NCBI RefSeq assembly: GCF_000237995.1
Contig: NC_016605.1
Location: 1,364,001 to 1,428,000, forward strand
Reading direction: 5' to 3'
Length of the DNA stretch: 64,000 nucleotides
Source: Pediococcus claussenii ATCC BAA-344
GTDB taxonomy: Bacteria > Bacillota > Bacilli > Lactobacillales > Lactobacillaceae
Shown here: piece after piece, positions 36,177 through 45,492 of the stretch
Layout of the letters: each line of letters opens with the position of its first letter
How positions within the stretch are numbered: the first letter of the stretch is position 1
Position numbers and translations under genes: made by a program
Notes under the pieces: model-generated
Databases searched by the model: none
What the model was told of the DNA's origin: nothing
Seen by the model: the letters and a program-made list of their open reading frames with translations, nothing else

Positions 36177-36917
36177 TTAATGCTTGATGATCTTACTTAG
36201 GAATTGGCGAGCACGCTCGTTACTAGGTTGCCCGTCAAAGAATTCTTCCTTTACATCATCCTCAAGAATCTCACCATCAGCCATGAATATAACTCGATCC
36301 CCAACTTCACGAGCAAATCCCATTTCATGGGTAACCACTAACATTGTCATATCTGAGTCGCGAGCAATATTCTTCATAACATTTAAAACGTCATCAATCA
36401 TTTCAGGATCAAGGGCAGACGTTGGTTCATCAAATAAAATACATTGGGGCTTCATTGCCAAACTACGAGCGATTGCAATTCGTTGCTTTTGTCCACCAGA
36501 TAGCATCGAAGGCATGCTTTCTGCCTTATCAACAAGTCCAACTTGTTCAAGCAATTCCATAGCAAGCTTCTTATTTTCGTCTTCAGGACGCCCCAGGACA
36601 ACCCTTGGAGCTAACATTATGTTCTCCAATACCGACTTATTATTGTATAGATTAAAGTGTTGGAAAACCATACCAACGTTTTTACGAGTTCTATTCATAT
36701 CAGTTTTTTTATCGGCCAAATCAAAGCCGTTAACGATCAATTGACCCTGTTCAATCCGCTCAAGACCGTTGACTGTTCTAATCAATGTACTCTTACCCGA
36801 TCCTGATGGGCCTATTAAAACAACTGTTTCACCCTTTTCAATTGTAAGATTGATATTTTTTAACGCATGAAAATCCCCATAGTATTTTTCAACGTTATGA
36901 AATTCGATCATTGACAT
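36177..36917 (-). CDS. polar amino-acid ABC transporter ATPase (GlnQ-like)
   Basis: The 246-residue ATPase has Walker A GPSGSGKST (about 34-42), the signature LSGGQKQRIAIARSL, Walker B CILFDEPTSALD and switch histidine VVTHEMG. The VFQHFNLY Q-loop is usual for this family. It is the first gene of the operon, with GGAGG ahead of ATG 36917. A second in-frame ATG two codons later is equally possible. Confidence 0.93.
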   Translation of the reverse strand: MSMIEFHNVEKYYGDFHALKNINLTIEKGETVVLIGPSGSGKSTLIRTVNGLERIEQGQLIVNGFDLADKKTDMNRTRKNVGMVFQHFNLYNNKSVLENIMLAPRVVLGRPEDENKKLAMELLEQVGLVDKAESMPSMLSGGQKQRIAIARSLAMKPQCILFDEPTSALDPEMIDDVLNVMKNIARDSDMTMLVVTHEMGFAREVGDRVIFMADGEILEDDVKEEFFDGQPSNERARQFLSKIIKH

Positions 36918-37105
36918 TCCAAATTCCTCCGTTCGCTAACCATAATTTCTAATTAAAAGTACACTTCAGTTAACATAATAATTTATCACTAAATATAAAT
37001 ATAAATTAATCAAAAATTCATGTCAAAGTTCAAGTCCTATCATTTCGCCTATATCGCTTCTTTTAAACATTAAAAAAAGCCTCAATCATTAATTGTTTTT
37101 TAATC

Positions 37106-37142
37106 AAAAAAGCCTACCAGTCAAGCTCCTTGACTAGCAGAC
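37106..37142 (-). terminator. terminator behind the unrecognised membrane protein gene
   Basis: Read leftward, CTAGTCAAG pairs with CTTGACTGG around a GAG loop (arms near 37116-37125 and 37128-37136) and is followed by AGGCTTTTTT. It ends the leftward transcript from 38 kb. The rest of 36918-37178 is AT-rich leader of the ABC operon in which I see no clear operator. Confidence 0.7.
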
Positions 37143-37178
37143 CAATTAATTCAATTTTATTTTTTACCAACAAAAAAA

Positions 37179-38030
37179 TTATTTTAAATCATCTGGCAAA
37201 CTGGTTGTTCTTCGTTTGTATGCCATTTGAATTTTTACAACGTACTTGCCATCTGACTCAACCAATCCAGAACGTCCTTGAACTTTTTGTGGACCACCTG
37301 ATACCCCAGCATTAGCTAAGTACAAATGAAACTCATGTTTAGCATGTTTGAAATCTGACAAGCCCACGCGGACCACTTCACCCACAGGGGACTCTGACAT
37401 TTGATTCAGCCCTGCATAAATAATTGCGCGTCCGTGCTCTTCTCTTAAGTCATAATAAGGGAAGCTAGCTCCATCACCCAAAGCATAAAATTCACGTTGT
37501 CCCTCATCTGCCGATTGAATCAACTGTTGGTCATTTTTTCCATCAAAGTCATTCATGACCAAACCTTTTTTAATCATCTCATTCACTAGTACATCAACGT
37601 TTCGTTGTTGGGAACTTGAAGTTTTCACCTTAGCCGGGAGTAATACTTCATCAGAGTAAAATCCATTAGCTCCAAATCCATTACTATTCCGTTCGACTCT
37701 AGACAGACGCCTTTTTAGTTCTTCTTGTTCTTCAACTTCTTCAGGGCGCCCCCCTATTAACTTCTCAATCTGAGGTGAAATATCATAGGGTGCCTTCTTC
37801 TCAGTAAAAAAGAAAAAAATATTCATTACGATAAAGTAGAGAAAAATAACGAAGATTGCTAATAAGCCAAATCCGCGTAAATATCCGCCATTTTGAATAA
37901 ACTTGATTGCAATAAACAAGAGGTACCAGTTCCCAACAAAAGCGACCGTCGTATAGACCTGATTCTTCAAACGACTTTTAACGTTAATCATTCCCATATA
38001 GTGACTAACCATTGTTAGAAAAGTAAGCAT
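37179..38030 (-). CDS. unrecognised two-helix membrane protein of lactobacilli
   Basis: I do not recognise a characterised family. The 283 residues begin with a soluble stretch, then two hydrophobic helices at about 28-47 and 55-76, then a long hydrophilic C-terminal part of about 200 residues. That part has a charged helix (RPEEVEEQEELKRRLSRVER) and a beta-rich end. It may correspond to one of the DUF families restricted to lactic acid bacteria. It starts 21 bases after the Ser-rich protein gene, with GGAGG upstream, so the two form an operon. Confidence 0.75.
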   Translation of the reverse strand: MLTFLTMVSHYMGMINVKSRLKNQVYTTVAFVGNWYLLFIAIKFIQNGGYLRGFGLLAIFVIFLYFIVMNIFFFFTEKKAPYDISPQIEKLIGGRPEEVEEQEELKRRLSRVERNSNGFGANGFYSDEVLLPAKVKTSSSQQRNVDVLVNEMIKKGLVMNDFDGKNDQQLIQSADEGQREFYALGDGASFPYYDLREEHGRAIIYAGLNQMSESPVGEVVRVGLSDFKHAKHEFHLYLANAGVSGGPQKVQGRSGLVESDGKYVVKIQMAYKRRTTSLPDDLK

Positions 38031-38051
38031 ATTTTTTGGTTCCTCCCTTCA

Positions 38052-38489
38052 TTATTGTCCTGTATTATTACTAGTTTTTGTAGCTGACTGCTGGGTTTCA
38101 GGAGCTTCAGTTGTCGCCTTGCTTGTTGTCTGTCCACTGCTGCTAGCACTGGAATCCTTATCAGCCGTCGATGATGAACTACTTTCTTTTGCGCTTTCAC
38201 CATTTTCTTGATTCGTTGTTGTCTGTGATTGATTTTTTGAAGTAGCATCACTCGTTGAATTCGATGAATTTACATCAGAACTTGAGTCCGACCTTGCATC
38301 CCTTGAATCTGAACTATCATCCTTAGAATGGGTCATGGACCCAGTTGATTGTGTTGTTGACTGTTGTACAGACTTTCCACCCTCCTGCGTCCCAGTGGCG
38401 GTGTTAACAATTACGTTCGTAGCACTAAGGGCAATTATCATCGTCAAAATTGCGATGGGTGTCAAAAATGGTGGTGTTCGATATGCCAT
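38052..38489 (-). CDS. Ser/Thr-rich single-pass membrane protein
   Basis: The 145-residue protein has one N-terminal hydrophobic segment (residues 9-30) and then about 110 residues of low-complexity Ser/Thr/Asp/Asn/Gln with no fold motif. It has no lipobox or LPxTG anchor. It looks like a membrane-tethered disordered stalk outside the cell. GAGG precedes ATG 38489. It is the first gene of a pair with the two-helix protein. The function is unknown. Confidence 0.7.
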   Translation of the reverse strand: MAYRTPPFLTPIAILTMIIALSATNVIVNTATGTQEGGKSVQQSTTQSTGSMTHSKDDSSDSRDARSDSSSDVNSSNSTSDATSKNQSQTTTNQENGESAKESSSSSTADKDSSASSSGQTTSKATTEAPETQQSATKTSNNTGQ

Positions 38490-38576
38490 AATATTACCTC
38501 CATTTCCTACCTTACCAAATTTTTAAAGGACAATTCGATTAATTGGGTAGGCTTAAAACTATCTAAATCTTTTGTT

Positions 38577-39014
38577 CTAATTTGTTGCTTTCATTGTGCA
38601 TTCAGCACATAAACCGTAAAGTTCAAACTGATGACCCGTTATTGTGCTCCCAGGAATCTGTTCCTCAAAAAAGTTTAGAGGGCACATTTCAAGTTCCTGA
38701 ACTTTACCGCATCGATTACAAATAAAATGATGATGATGTTGGTGCAAATCATCGCACTGAAACTTCACTTCTGTCTTGCCATCATGCTGTTGTTCTTCAA
38801 CGAGGCCAAGATTAGAAAATTCTCTAATATTACGATAGACAGTTGTGTAGCTCATCTTTGGGTAAAGTTCCCGCATCTTTCCATCTAAATCCGTTAAATC
38901 AATATATCGTTGGTAATTTTCTGCCAATAATTCTAGCAAGCTTTTCCTTTGTTTGGTTAATTTAAATCCACCTTGTTTAACAATTTTAGTTGCTCTTTCA
39001 ATTGTTGTTTCCAC
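38577..39014 (-). CDS. Fur-family metalloregulator (Fur/Zur/PerR type)
   Basis: A winged helix (residues 10-80, with FKLTKQRKSLLELL and TVYRNIREF) is followed by a metal-binding and dimerisation domain. Metal ligands are visible in DDLHQHHHHFICNRCGK, in the second CxxC near the C-terminus (GLCAEC), and in HQFELYG. The two CxxC pairs form the structural zinc site. The His-rich loop would suit Zur or Fur as well as PerR, so I do not choose. GTG 39014 has GGGGGAG 9 bases upstream; an in-frame ATG at 39032 lacks a site. Confidence 0.88.
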   Translation of the reverse strand: METTIERATKIVKQGGFKLTKQRKSLLELLAENYQRYIDLTDLDGKMRELYPKMSYTTVYRNIREFSNLGLVEEQQHDGKTEVKFQCDDLHQHHHHFICNRCGKVQELEMCPLNFFEEQIPGSTITGHQFELYGLCAECTMKATN

Positions 39015-39079
39015 AGTACCTTGCTCCCCCATTCTTACTATATAACTCAGTAGAATATAGCTGCACAGCTACCCATACC

Positions 39080-39652
39080 TTAATTCCACTCAATTTCATT
39101 TTTTATTTGTTTTACTAAATTATCGATTTTAATGCGTGCCATTTTCCAATCATCATTAGTAATTTCAATCGCATCTGGTTTCAGTTGTTTTGGAAGATGT
39201 AAATCGCGCTTGTATTCTGGGCTTTGTAAACGCCGTTCAACAATGTCCACATTGTCACCACGTTTCAGTAACCTATGTTTCAAAACTTCCACATTAGTAA
39301 CGTGTAAAAAGACGATTGCAACCTCATCACCTAACTTGTTAGCATACGTGATTGCGCCAGCAGTATCCAGTACTATGCTTGCAACAGGTGATTTTAACCA
39401 CGCTCTCCTTAATCCTTCATAAGAAGACCCGTAGTGAAATCCAGAATACTCTACCTGTTCTAAATAATGATTGTTTTGAAATGATTCATTTGTTTCAAAA
39501 TAATAATCCTTGCCATTTTGCTCATTACTACGAGGCTCGCGCGTAGTATGCGTGATAACCTGTGCAATGCCATATTTTTCATTTAAATATTCTGTTACCG
39601 TGGTTTTTCCAGAACCAGTTGGCCCTGTTACCACAATTAATTTATTCTGCAT
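39080..39652 (-). CDS. guanylate-kinase-like P-loop protein
   Basis: The 190 residues have a Walker A GPTGSGKTT (9-17), the guanylate-kinase-type THTTREPR segment near 36, and a GSSYEGL-like segment near 75. It resembles guanylate kinase, but the GMP-binding region is diverged (DYYFETNESFQNNHYLEQVEYSG, shown here in outline only). True housekeeping Gmk is usually encoded beside rpoZ, so this is probably a paralogue with an unknown substrate. CTGGAG precedes ATG 39652. Confidence 0.75.
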   Translation of the reverse strand: MQNKLIVVTGPTGSGKTTVTEYLNEKYGIAQVITHTTREPRSNEQNGKDYYFETNESFQNNHYLEQVEYSGFHYGSSYEGLRRAWLKSPVASIVLDTAGAITYANKLGDEVAIVFLHVTNVEVLKHRLLKRGDNVDIVERRLQSPEYKRDLHLPKQLKPDAIEITNDDWKMARIKIDNLVKQIKNEIEWN

Positions 39653-39770
39653 TTTAATCTCCAGTGTAAAAAGGTTGCAATTTATCTTTTTGTGTAGTAA
39701 ATTATGTGAATGCTAGTTTTAATGAAAACGCTTTTCATGCTAGTACAATAACACACGGAGGTTAATCATT

Positions 39771-39947
39771 ATGCAATTTAAAAAGTACAGTTCTGCATGG
39801 TATAATGTTGCTCTCGATGTTGAGAAGCAAGTCTTTATCGCTAATGATAAAAGCCATCCTGAAATTCAGGCAACCGGAGTTACTATTGAAGAAGCAGTCT
39901 CAAATTTGCAATCAATTGAAAACCAAACTTTAAATAAGTTAGCGTAA
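39771..39947 (+). CDS. small hypothetical protein (58 residues)
   Basis: This short frame starts at ATG 39771 with CGGAGG 10 bases upstream and ends at 39947. The protein begins MQFKKYSSAWYNVALD and has no helix long enough to span a membrane. It is followed by a good terminator. A near-palindromic TGAAAACGCTTTTCA lies at about 39722-39736 in its leader, resembling a cre site with one extra base. No function is assigned. Confidence 0.65.
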   Translation: MQFKKYSSAWYNVALDVEKQVFIANDKSHPEIQATGVTIEEAVSNLQSIENQTLNKLA

Positions 39948-39971
39948 AGACACCATGCATGTATAATCTAA

Positions 39972-40012
39972 GGCTCCAGCAAACATTGTTTTGTTGGAGT
40001 CCTTTTTATTTC
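39972..40012 (+). terminator. terminator after the 58-residue protein gene
   Basis: GGCTCCAGCAAA pairs with TTTTGTTGGAGTCC (arms near 39972-39984 and 39989-40002) and is followed by TTTTTATT. It supports the view that the short frame upstream is a real transcription unit. Confidence 0.8.
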
Positions 40013-40078
40013 AGGCGTTAGATTTTAGAAACCTAATCGTTTCGTTCAAAAACAACGACTACTCCAGCGCAGGCCCTT

Positions 40079-40471
40079 TTAACTTTTTTCGACGAATACA
40101 AGGACCTGGTTCAAGGCCTCTTTTTGGCTAATTAATGATAAATATTGTTTGGCAGTAACGTAGTCAAACCACCCCATACCACTAATCTTTTCGTCATCTA
40201 ATCTGACATGAACATCAGGCTTGACCTCTGCAATGAATAGAGTAATCTGTGTATCATCAATACTTAAAACGTTAACAAAAGTTGAATCCACATTGACTCT
40301 TAAATTAGTCTCTTCCATTATAGAACGATTTGCACTTTCAATAAACGATTCTTCCGAATGGTTTCTCCCATATGAGAATCGCCAGAACCCAGTTTTCGCA
40401 TCCTGCAACAATAAAAAGTAAGGTTGGTCATTACGCATTTGAAAAATTATTGCTCCACTTTCGTTGTTCAT
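40079..40471 (-). CDS. NUDIX-like protein with a degenerate Nudix box
   Basis: The 130-residue protein has the NUDIX layout. The box GX5EX7REUXEEXGU aligns to residues 35-57: G35, E41, R49, I51, E53 and E54 fit, but E50 is Ser and the last Gly (56) is Asn. The metal-binding Glu pair is kept, so hydrolase activity is possible but doubtful. A strong GGAGGAG site precedes ATG 40471. It lies divergent from an APC permease. Confidence 0.75.
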   Translation of the reverse strand: MNNESGAIIFQMRNDQPYFLLLQDAKTGFWRFSYGRNHSEESFIESANRSIMEETNLRVNVDSTFVNVLSIDDTQITLFIAEVKPDVHVRLDDEKISGMGWFDYVTAKQYLSLISQKEALNQVLVFVEKS

Positions 40472-40625
40472 TCAATCACTCCTCCGAGAATTGATTATAT
40501 CAGAATTATTCAAAATTAATTTTAGCTTAGCTTCGTGAAACAGTATTACATTCTTGAAAGCTGATATTCAACTTGTTACATGGATCGTTTTATATTAAAA
40601 TATTATTAAAAATGGATGTGATGCA

Positions 40626-42011
40626 ATGAATTTAAAACAGACAATATTTCGTAAAGAACCTTTTGAAAACTATTTAGCCACCGATCAACGTTTTGAGAAA
40701 ACGATGAGTGCCAAAGACTTATTAGCGCTTGGAATTGGAGCCGTTATTGGAACCGGTATTTTCATCTTACCTGGAACCGTTGCCGCGTTAAAAGCCGGTC
40801 CTTCAATCATCTTATCATTCGTTATTGCCGCAATTGTTTGCGCACTAGCAGGTATGTGCTACGCCGAGTTTGCTTCTTCTCTCCCGGTTGCCGGAAGCGC
40901 GTACTCCTACGGTAATATTGTATTTGGTGAAATGATCGGTTGGATTATGGGATGGGCATTAATTCTTGAATATGTCCTTGCGGTGGCAGCCGTTTCAACT
41001 GGCTGGTCCGCCTACTTCACCTCATTTTTGCATGGCTTCGGTTTAAACATTCCCAAAGTAATTTCAGGGCCTTTTGATCCAGCTCATGGAACCTACATTA
41101 ACCTAGTTGCCATATTAATTGTTATTGCAATTGCAATCCTTTTATCGCGTGGCTTCCAGTCGTCAATTCGTATTAACAATATCATGGTAGTAATTAAGCT
41201 AGCAATTATTGTTATTTTTATCATTACTGGCTTGTTTTATATAAAGCCTTCTAATTGGCAACCATTTTTCCCTTACGGAGTCCATGGTACTTTTGCAGGT
41301 GCTTCGACTGTTTTCTTTGCCTACCTAGGCTTTGACGTTGTTTCATCATCGGCCGCGGAAGTTAAAAACCCTTCTAAAAACATGTCAATTGGTATTATTG
41401 GAACCCTTATTATTGCGACTTTCTTTTATATTTTAGTATCCATTGTTTTAACCGGAATGGTTTCTTATACCAAACTAAACGTTGCCGATCCAGTTGCCTT
41501 CGCCCTTAATCTTGTTCATCAAAATTGGGTAGCGGGATTACTTTCATTAGGTGCAATTGCAGGAATGACAACCATGATGATTGCCATGATTTACAGTAGC
41601 TCACGACTTGTTTATGCAACGGGTCGTGATGGTCTACTTCCAAAGCAACTTGGAAAACTAACAGGGGCTCACTATTATCCCAAAAATTCAATGATTGCTG
41701 TAACAGTGATTATCGCAATTCTCGGTGGCTTAATTCCATTAGATCAGCTCACTAATTTGGTTAATATTGGTACGCTTTTAGCATTTACACTTGTTTCGTT
41801 TGGCATTATCCCTCTTCGTAAACGAACTGATATACCTAACAATGGTTTTAAAGTACCTGGTTATCCTTATATTCCAATCATCTCAGGGTTAGCCTGTATT
41901 TATCTTATTACTACCTTGTCACCAATCACATGGATTGGTTCACTAATTTGGTTTGGAATCGGTCTAATAATTTACTTTAGTTACGGAATTCACCATAGTC
42001 ATTTAAACTGA
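40626..42011 (+). CDS. APC-family amino-acid permease
   Basis: The 461-residue protein has about twelve helices and the APC motif GIGAVIGTGIFILPG near residue 36. It resembles the cationic-amino-acid transporter branch (YfnA-like), with the FFAYLGFDVVSSSAAEVKNP block near 229. Substrate specificity is not determined by sequence. It is followed by pepX on the same strand, 75 bases away, which fits peptide and amino-acid use, though each may have its own promoter. Confidence 0.9.
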   Translation: MNLKQTIFRKEPFENYLATDQRFEKTMSAKDLLALGIGAVIGTGIFILPGTVAALKAGPSIILSFVIAAIVCALAGMCYAEFASSLPVAGSAYSYGNIVFGEMIGWIMGWALILEYVLAVAAVSTGWSAYFTSFLHGFGLNIPKVISGPFDPAHGTYINLVAILIVIAIAILLSRGFQSSIRINNIMVVIKLAIIVIFIITGLFYIKPSNWQPFFPYGVHGTFAGASTVFFAYLGFDVVSSSAAEVKNPSKNMSIGIIGTLIIATFFYILVSIVLTGMVSYTKLNVADPVAFALNLVHQNWVAGLLSLGAIAGMTTMMIAMIYSSSRLVYATGRDGLLPKQLGKLTGAHYYPKNSMIAVTVIIAILGGLIPLDQLTNLVNIGTLLAFTLVSFGIIPLRKRTDIPNNGFKVPGYPYIPIISGLACIYLITTLSPITWIGSLIWFGIGLIIYFSYGIHHSHLN

Positions 42012-42086
42012 CAAAACTTTACTGGTCAATACCCTCTTACACATTTTTGGCGTATAATAAAAAACAAATTTGCACGGAGGAACATA

Positions 42087-44531
42087 ATGAAAAACAATCA
42101 ATTTGGACGCTTAACAATAAGTCGTTCACATGAATTACATGAATTACAAAGTATCAATTTTACTGATGGTACTTTGTTTGAAAATGCCAATACACAATTT
42201 GCTGACTTTTTGATTCACGCTACTCTCTCAGCAAACAGTGAACCTGTTTATCAAGAAAAGTTGCACAATCTTTTGGCAACCCCCTCAAAAGATTTAGCAG
42301 AGTTCTTTGCAGCTGATCTTCCACTAACTGTTGATGTTTTCTATCTAGTTGCACTACAACTACTCAAATTCGAAGCAGGTACAGATTTCGAAGTTGACAA
42401 TCCAATCGCTGCAATGGACAAAATTAACCTACCACACGTTGATTCCGTGAAAGACGCCAAAGAAGTTGCTCATGCTTGGTATTTGTTGCTGACAACTCAT
42501 ACAAAAAATGGTGAAACTTTCTTAGATTATTTAACACAGGAAGGTTACTTTAAGGACTTTTATTCCGAAACAACTGAACCACTTTTTTTCAATGGCAAAG
42601 TACAAGCAGTCTTTGATCCGCATCAAACTATTCACGAAGTTGTCTATGTTGAAGCTCCTCTGGATACTGATCATGACGGAAAAAGAGATTTACTCAAAGT
42701 CGAAGTTCTTCGTCCAGAATTAACTAATCACCATTATAAGGCTCCAGTATTGTATACTGCTAGTCCGTATAACCAAGGAGTTAATGACTCATATGGCGAA
42801 GCTACCACCCACAATGTTGATGTCCCACTCAGCAGAAAAGAGCCTCAAAAGGTTTCTAAACAAGATGTCACTGCTGAAAAGTTCAACCCAATATTACCTG
42901 CTGAACGTACAGTTGCTGCAAACAGTAAAATAACAGACGAAACTTTTGCTCGTGAAAGTCCATACACAATGAATAATTACTTCCTTGCGCGCGGATTTGC
43001 TGTTGTATATGCGTCTGGAATAGGGACTCGTGATTCTGATGGGATTCGTGACACTGGAGCTGTTGAAGAAACTATTTCGACTACTGCGGTCATTGAATGG
43101 CTTGCAGGTAATCGCAGAGCATTTACTAACAAAGTTGATAATGTTTCGATTGATGCATGGTGGAGCAACCATAAGATTGCCATGACCGGTCGTTCTTACT
43201 TAGGAACATTAGCCACTGCGGCGGCAACAACTGGTGTTGATGGGCTTGAAACAATTATTTCTGAAGCTGCGATCTCCAGTTGGTACGATTACTATCGTGA
43301 CGGAGGACTTGTCGCTGCACCAGATACCTTCCAAGGCGAAGATATGGACGTTCTGGCTGCTGAAGTCTTCAGTCGAAAAATTGATGCCGGCGATTATCTA
43401 AAGATCAAACCCTTCTTCGATCAAGTGATGAAACGTTTAAACCGTGATCAAGATCGTGCAACCGGCAATTATTCAAAGTATTGGGACAGCCGCAACTATC
43501 TTAACAATGTTAAAAACATCAAGGCTGATATGATTATGGTTCATGGTCTAAATGACTGGAATGTTAAGCCTCGTAATGTTGGAAATCTTTGGAACGCAAT
43601 TCGCGATTTACCTATCCAGAAAAAGATCATTCTACATCAAGGGCAACATATTTATATTAATGCCTTTCGTTCAATTGATTTCACAGATATGATGAACCTA
43701 TGGCTTAGTCATAAATTATTTGGTCTTAACAACGATGCTGAAAACATCTTACCTAACGTAATTATCCAAGATAATGTTGAACCAGAAACTTGGAATTCAT
43801 ATCCAGACTGGCAAGATGCCAATGACACTGTTAAAAAATTCACCTTACAAGCAAAAGCACTAGTTGACAGTTCAATTGAAACCAAACCAGCCGCGGCATC
43901 CTTTAAGGATTCATTGGACCCGGAAATCTTTGAGCAGTACAAGAATGATATGAATGCCTGGCATACTGATCTTTTAAATACTGAACACGCCACAAATGGC
44001 AAAAATCATATGAGGGATAATCGTCTAATTTTTAAATCCGCTCAACTTGAATCAGATTGGTTTATTGATGGATCACCGAAAGTTACAGTTAATGTAGCTA
44101 CCAATCAAAACTTTGGTATGTTAAGCTTTCAACTTGTTGATTTTGGTAATGCCAAACGTCTTACAACGACTCCTACCAACTTAGAATTACATTCTTTAAG
44201 CGGTGCATATGACTGGAGAACAGATGATTTGCGCGAGTTCACGCTTCAAAAGAAAGAAACCCCTTGGAAAATGATTTCCAAAGGGCATATCAATTTGCAG
44301 AATCGTACCAACAATTATCAAGTTGATGACTTAAAACCAAATGAATTTTATGATGTAGAACTTGAGTTACAGCCTACTTTCTATCATTTACCAAAGGGAC
44401 ACCAACTTGGTTTGGTTATTTATGCAACTGATTTTGAAACAACTATTCGCGGTAATCAGCTCCTTCAATATTCATTAAAACTTAACCAGAGTCATCTAGA
44501 AATCAAACTTGCTAAGCCTTCCAATCAATAA
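42087..44531 (+). CDS. pepX: Xaa-Pro dipeptidyl-peptidase
   Basis: This serine peptidase removes X-Pro dipeptides from peptide N-termini and is a hallmark of lactic acid bacteria. It has an N-terminal helical domain (1-150), a catalytic alpha/beta domain with the nucleophile S370 in GRSYLGTLA, the oxyanion tyrosine in TASPYNQG, the GHQ/HIYINAF histidine region near 514 and a C-terminal beta-sandwich. The 814 residues match the family. CGGAGG precedes ATG 42087. Its last 20 bases overlap the 3' end of the converging biotin ligase gene. Confidence 0.97.
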   Translation: MKNNQFGRLTISRSHELHELQSINFTDGTLFENANTQFADFLIHATLSANSEPVYQEKLHNLLATPSKDLAEFFAADLPLTVDVFYLVALQLLKFEAGTDFEVDNPIAAMDKINLPHVDSVKDAKEVAHAWYLLLTTHTKNGETFLDYLTQEGYFKDFYSETTEPLFFNGKVQAVFDPHQTIHEVVYVEAPLDTDHDGKRDLLKVEVLRPELTNHHYKAPVLYTASPYNQGVNDSYGEATTHNVDVPLSRKEPQKVSKQDVTAEKFNPILPAERTVAANSKITDETFARESPYTMNNYFLARGFAVVYASGIGTRDSDGIRDTGAVEETISTTAVIEWLAGNRRAFTNKVDNVSIDAWWSNHKIAMTGRSYLGTLATAAATTGVDGLETIISEAAISSWYDYYRDGGLVAAPDTFQGEDMDVLAAEVFSRKIDAGDYLKIKPFFDQVMKRLNRDQDRATGNYSKYWDSRNYLNNVKNIKADMIMVHGLNDWNVKPRNVGNLWNAIRDLPIQKKIILHQGQHIYINAFRSIDFTDMMNLWLSHKLFGLNNDAENILPNVIIQDNVEPETWNSYPDWQDANDTVKKFTLQAKALVDSSIETKPAAASFKDSLDPEIFEQYKNDMNAWHTDLLNTEHATNGKNHMRDNRLIFKSAQLESDWFIDGSPKVTVNVATNQNFGMLSFQLVDFGNAKRLTTTPTNLELHSLSGAYDWRTDDLREFTLQKKETPWKMISKGHINLQNRTNNYQVDDLKPNEFYDVELELQPTFYHLPKGHQLGLVIYATDFETTIRGNQLLQYSLKLNQSHLEIKLAKPSNQ

Positions 44532-45279
44532 CACGGCCAAACATTACTGGATATTCTTTAGATCCATCTTTTAACATTAGAATGTTATCTGCGTTTACCC
44601 TAGATACTCGACCATATAGTAGATTGTTCGTTTGATCAATTGTCACTTGCATGCCAATTAAAAACATCAGTTGCTCATATAACGGATCAATAACGTCAGA
44701 CAAAATTGTCTGGCGTTTTTTTAAAATAGCCTGTGTGATTTCAGATACTAAATCAGTAGCTTCAGCGGTTGTAATTGATTCAGTAATATTACCTGCTTCG
44801 CGCAACATGTTATCGGGATATTCGGTAGTAACCAAATCCACCCCTGCACCAATCACAACCCCAGCCAGTTGATTTTGATCATCTGTAACTAATTCACAAA
44901 GAATTCCAGCTACTTTTTTTGAATCTAAATATAAATCATTTATCCATTTAATCTTGATATCTTTTTTAAATCGTTTTCTTAAAATACGTACGATTGAGGT
45001 TGCAACGTTAGCAGTTAGTCGGCCTGGATTAATTTGCGAACTAGTGACTGGAAAATAAATCGACATATACATTCCCGTTTCAGGCGAATGAAATACTCTT
45101 CCGCGTGTTCCACGTCCGCTACTTTGTCGATTAGCAACTACTAATCCATCAGTATTAAAATTAATTAAACTTTTTTTAGCATAATCGTTTGTCGAACCAA
45201 GTTCGTCAAAATATTCCAATTTTACATTTGGATTCTGCTGTTGAAATTTTTGCTGGTCTATTTTCATAGTATCCTTCAC
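44512..45279 (-). CDS. biotin--[biotin carboxyl-carrier protein] ligase without HTH
   Basis: The 255-residue enzyme attaches biotin to acetyl-CoA carboxylase carrier protein. It has the ATP/biotin motif GRGTRGRVFHSP near residue 55 and KWINDLYLDSKKVAGIL near 112. The N-terminal DNA-binding domain of bifunctional BirA is absent, so it should act only as a ligase. It converges with pepX, overlapping it by 20 bases. ATG 45279 or ATG 45267 could both be used. Confidence 0.9.
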   Translation of the reverse strand: MKDTMKIDQQKFQQQNPNVKLEYFDELGSTNDYAKKSLINFNTDGLVVANRQSSGRGTRGRVFHSPETGMYMSIYFPVTSSQINPGRLTANVATSIVRILRKRFKKDIKIKWINDLYLDSKKVAGILCELVTDDQNQLAGVVIGAGVDLVTTEYPDNMLREAGNITESITTAEATDLVSEITQAILKKRQTILSDVIDPLYEQLMFLIGMQVTIDQTNNLLYGRVSRVNADNILMLKDGSKEYPVMFGRVIDWKA

Positions 45280-45492
45280 TTTTTACGGTATTTTGAGCAT
45301 CAAAATTCATATCCATATTCATTTTATATCTTTGTTGATTATACCTTACTTTATTTTCAAGAATTATTATCAGATAGTTTCAACCTGTCTTTATTTGATC
45401 TTTCCAAAATGTGTTTCAATTCAGAATCCTATTTGAGAAAGCCCTTTAAATTTGCTATGATTGAGCTAATTTATGGAAATCAGGTGATTGTT

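Noticed and set aside
36184-36744. Long open frame (186 codons) on the plus strand opposite the GlnQ-like ATPase gene
   Set aside because: It is the reverse-strand shadow of a well-supported ATPase gene, has no ribosome binding site and gives a low-complexity Ser/Ile-rich product.
39722-39736. TGAAAACGCTTTTCA as a cre site
   Set aside because: It is one base longer than the 14-base consensus, so a key C or G is out of register. I mention it only as cre-like, unlike the perfect match at 32759-32772.
45241-45492. N-terminal extension of 84 residues on the prolyl aminopeptidase
   Set aside because: The extra part overlaps the start of the divergent biotin ligase gene, is Phe/Tyr-rich and unlike any PepIP. 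The TTG at 45493 has a proper ribosome binding site and matches known N-termini.
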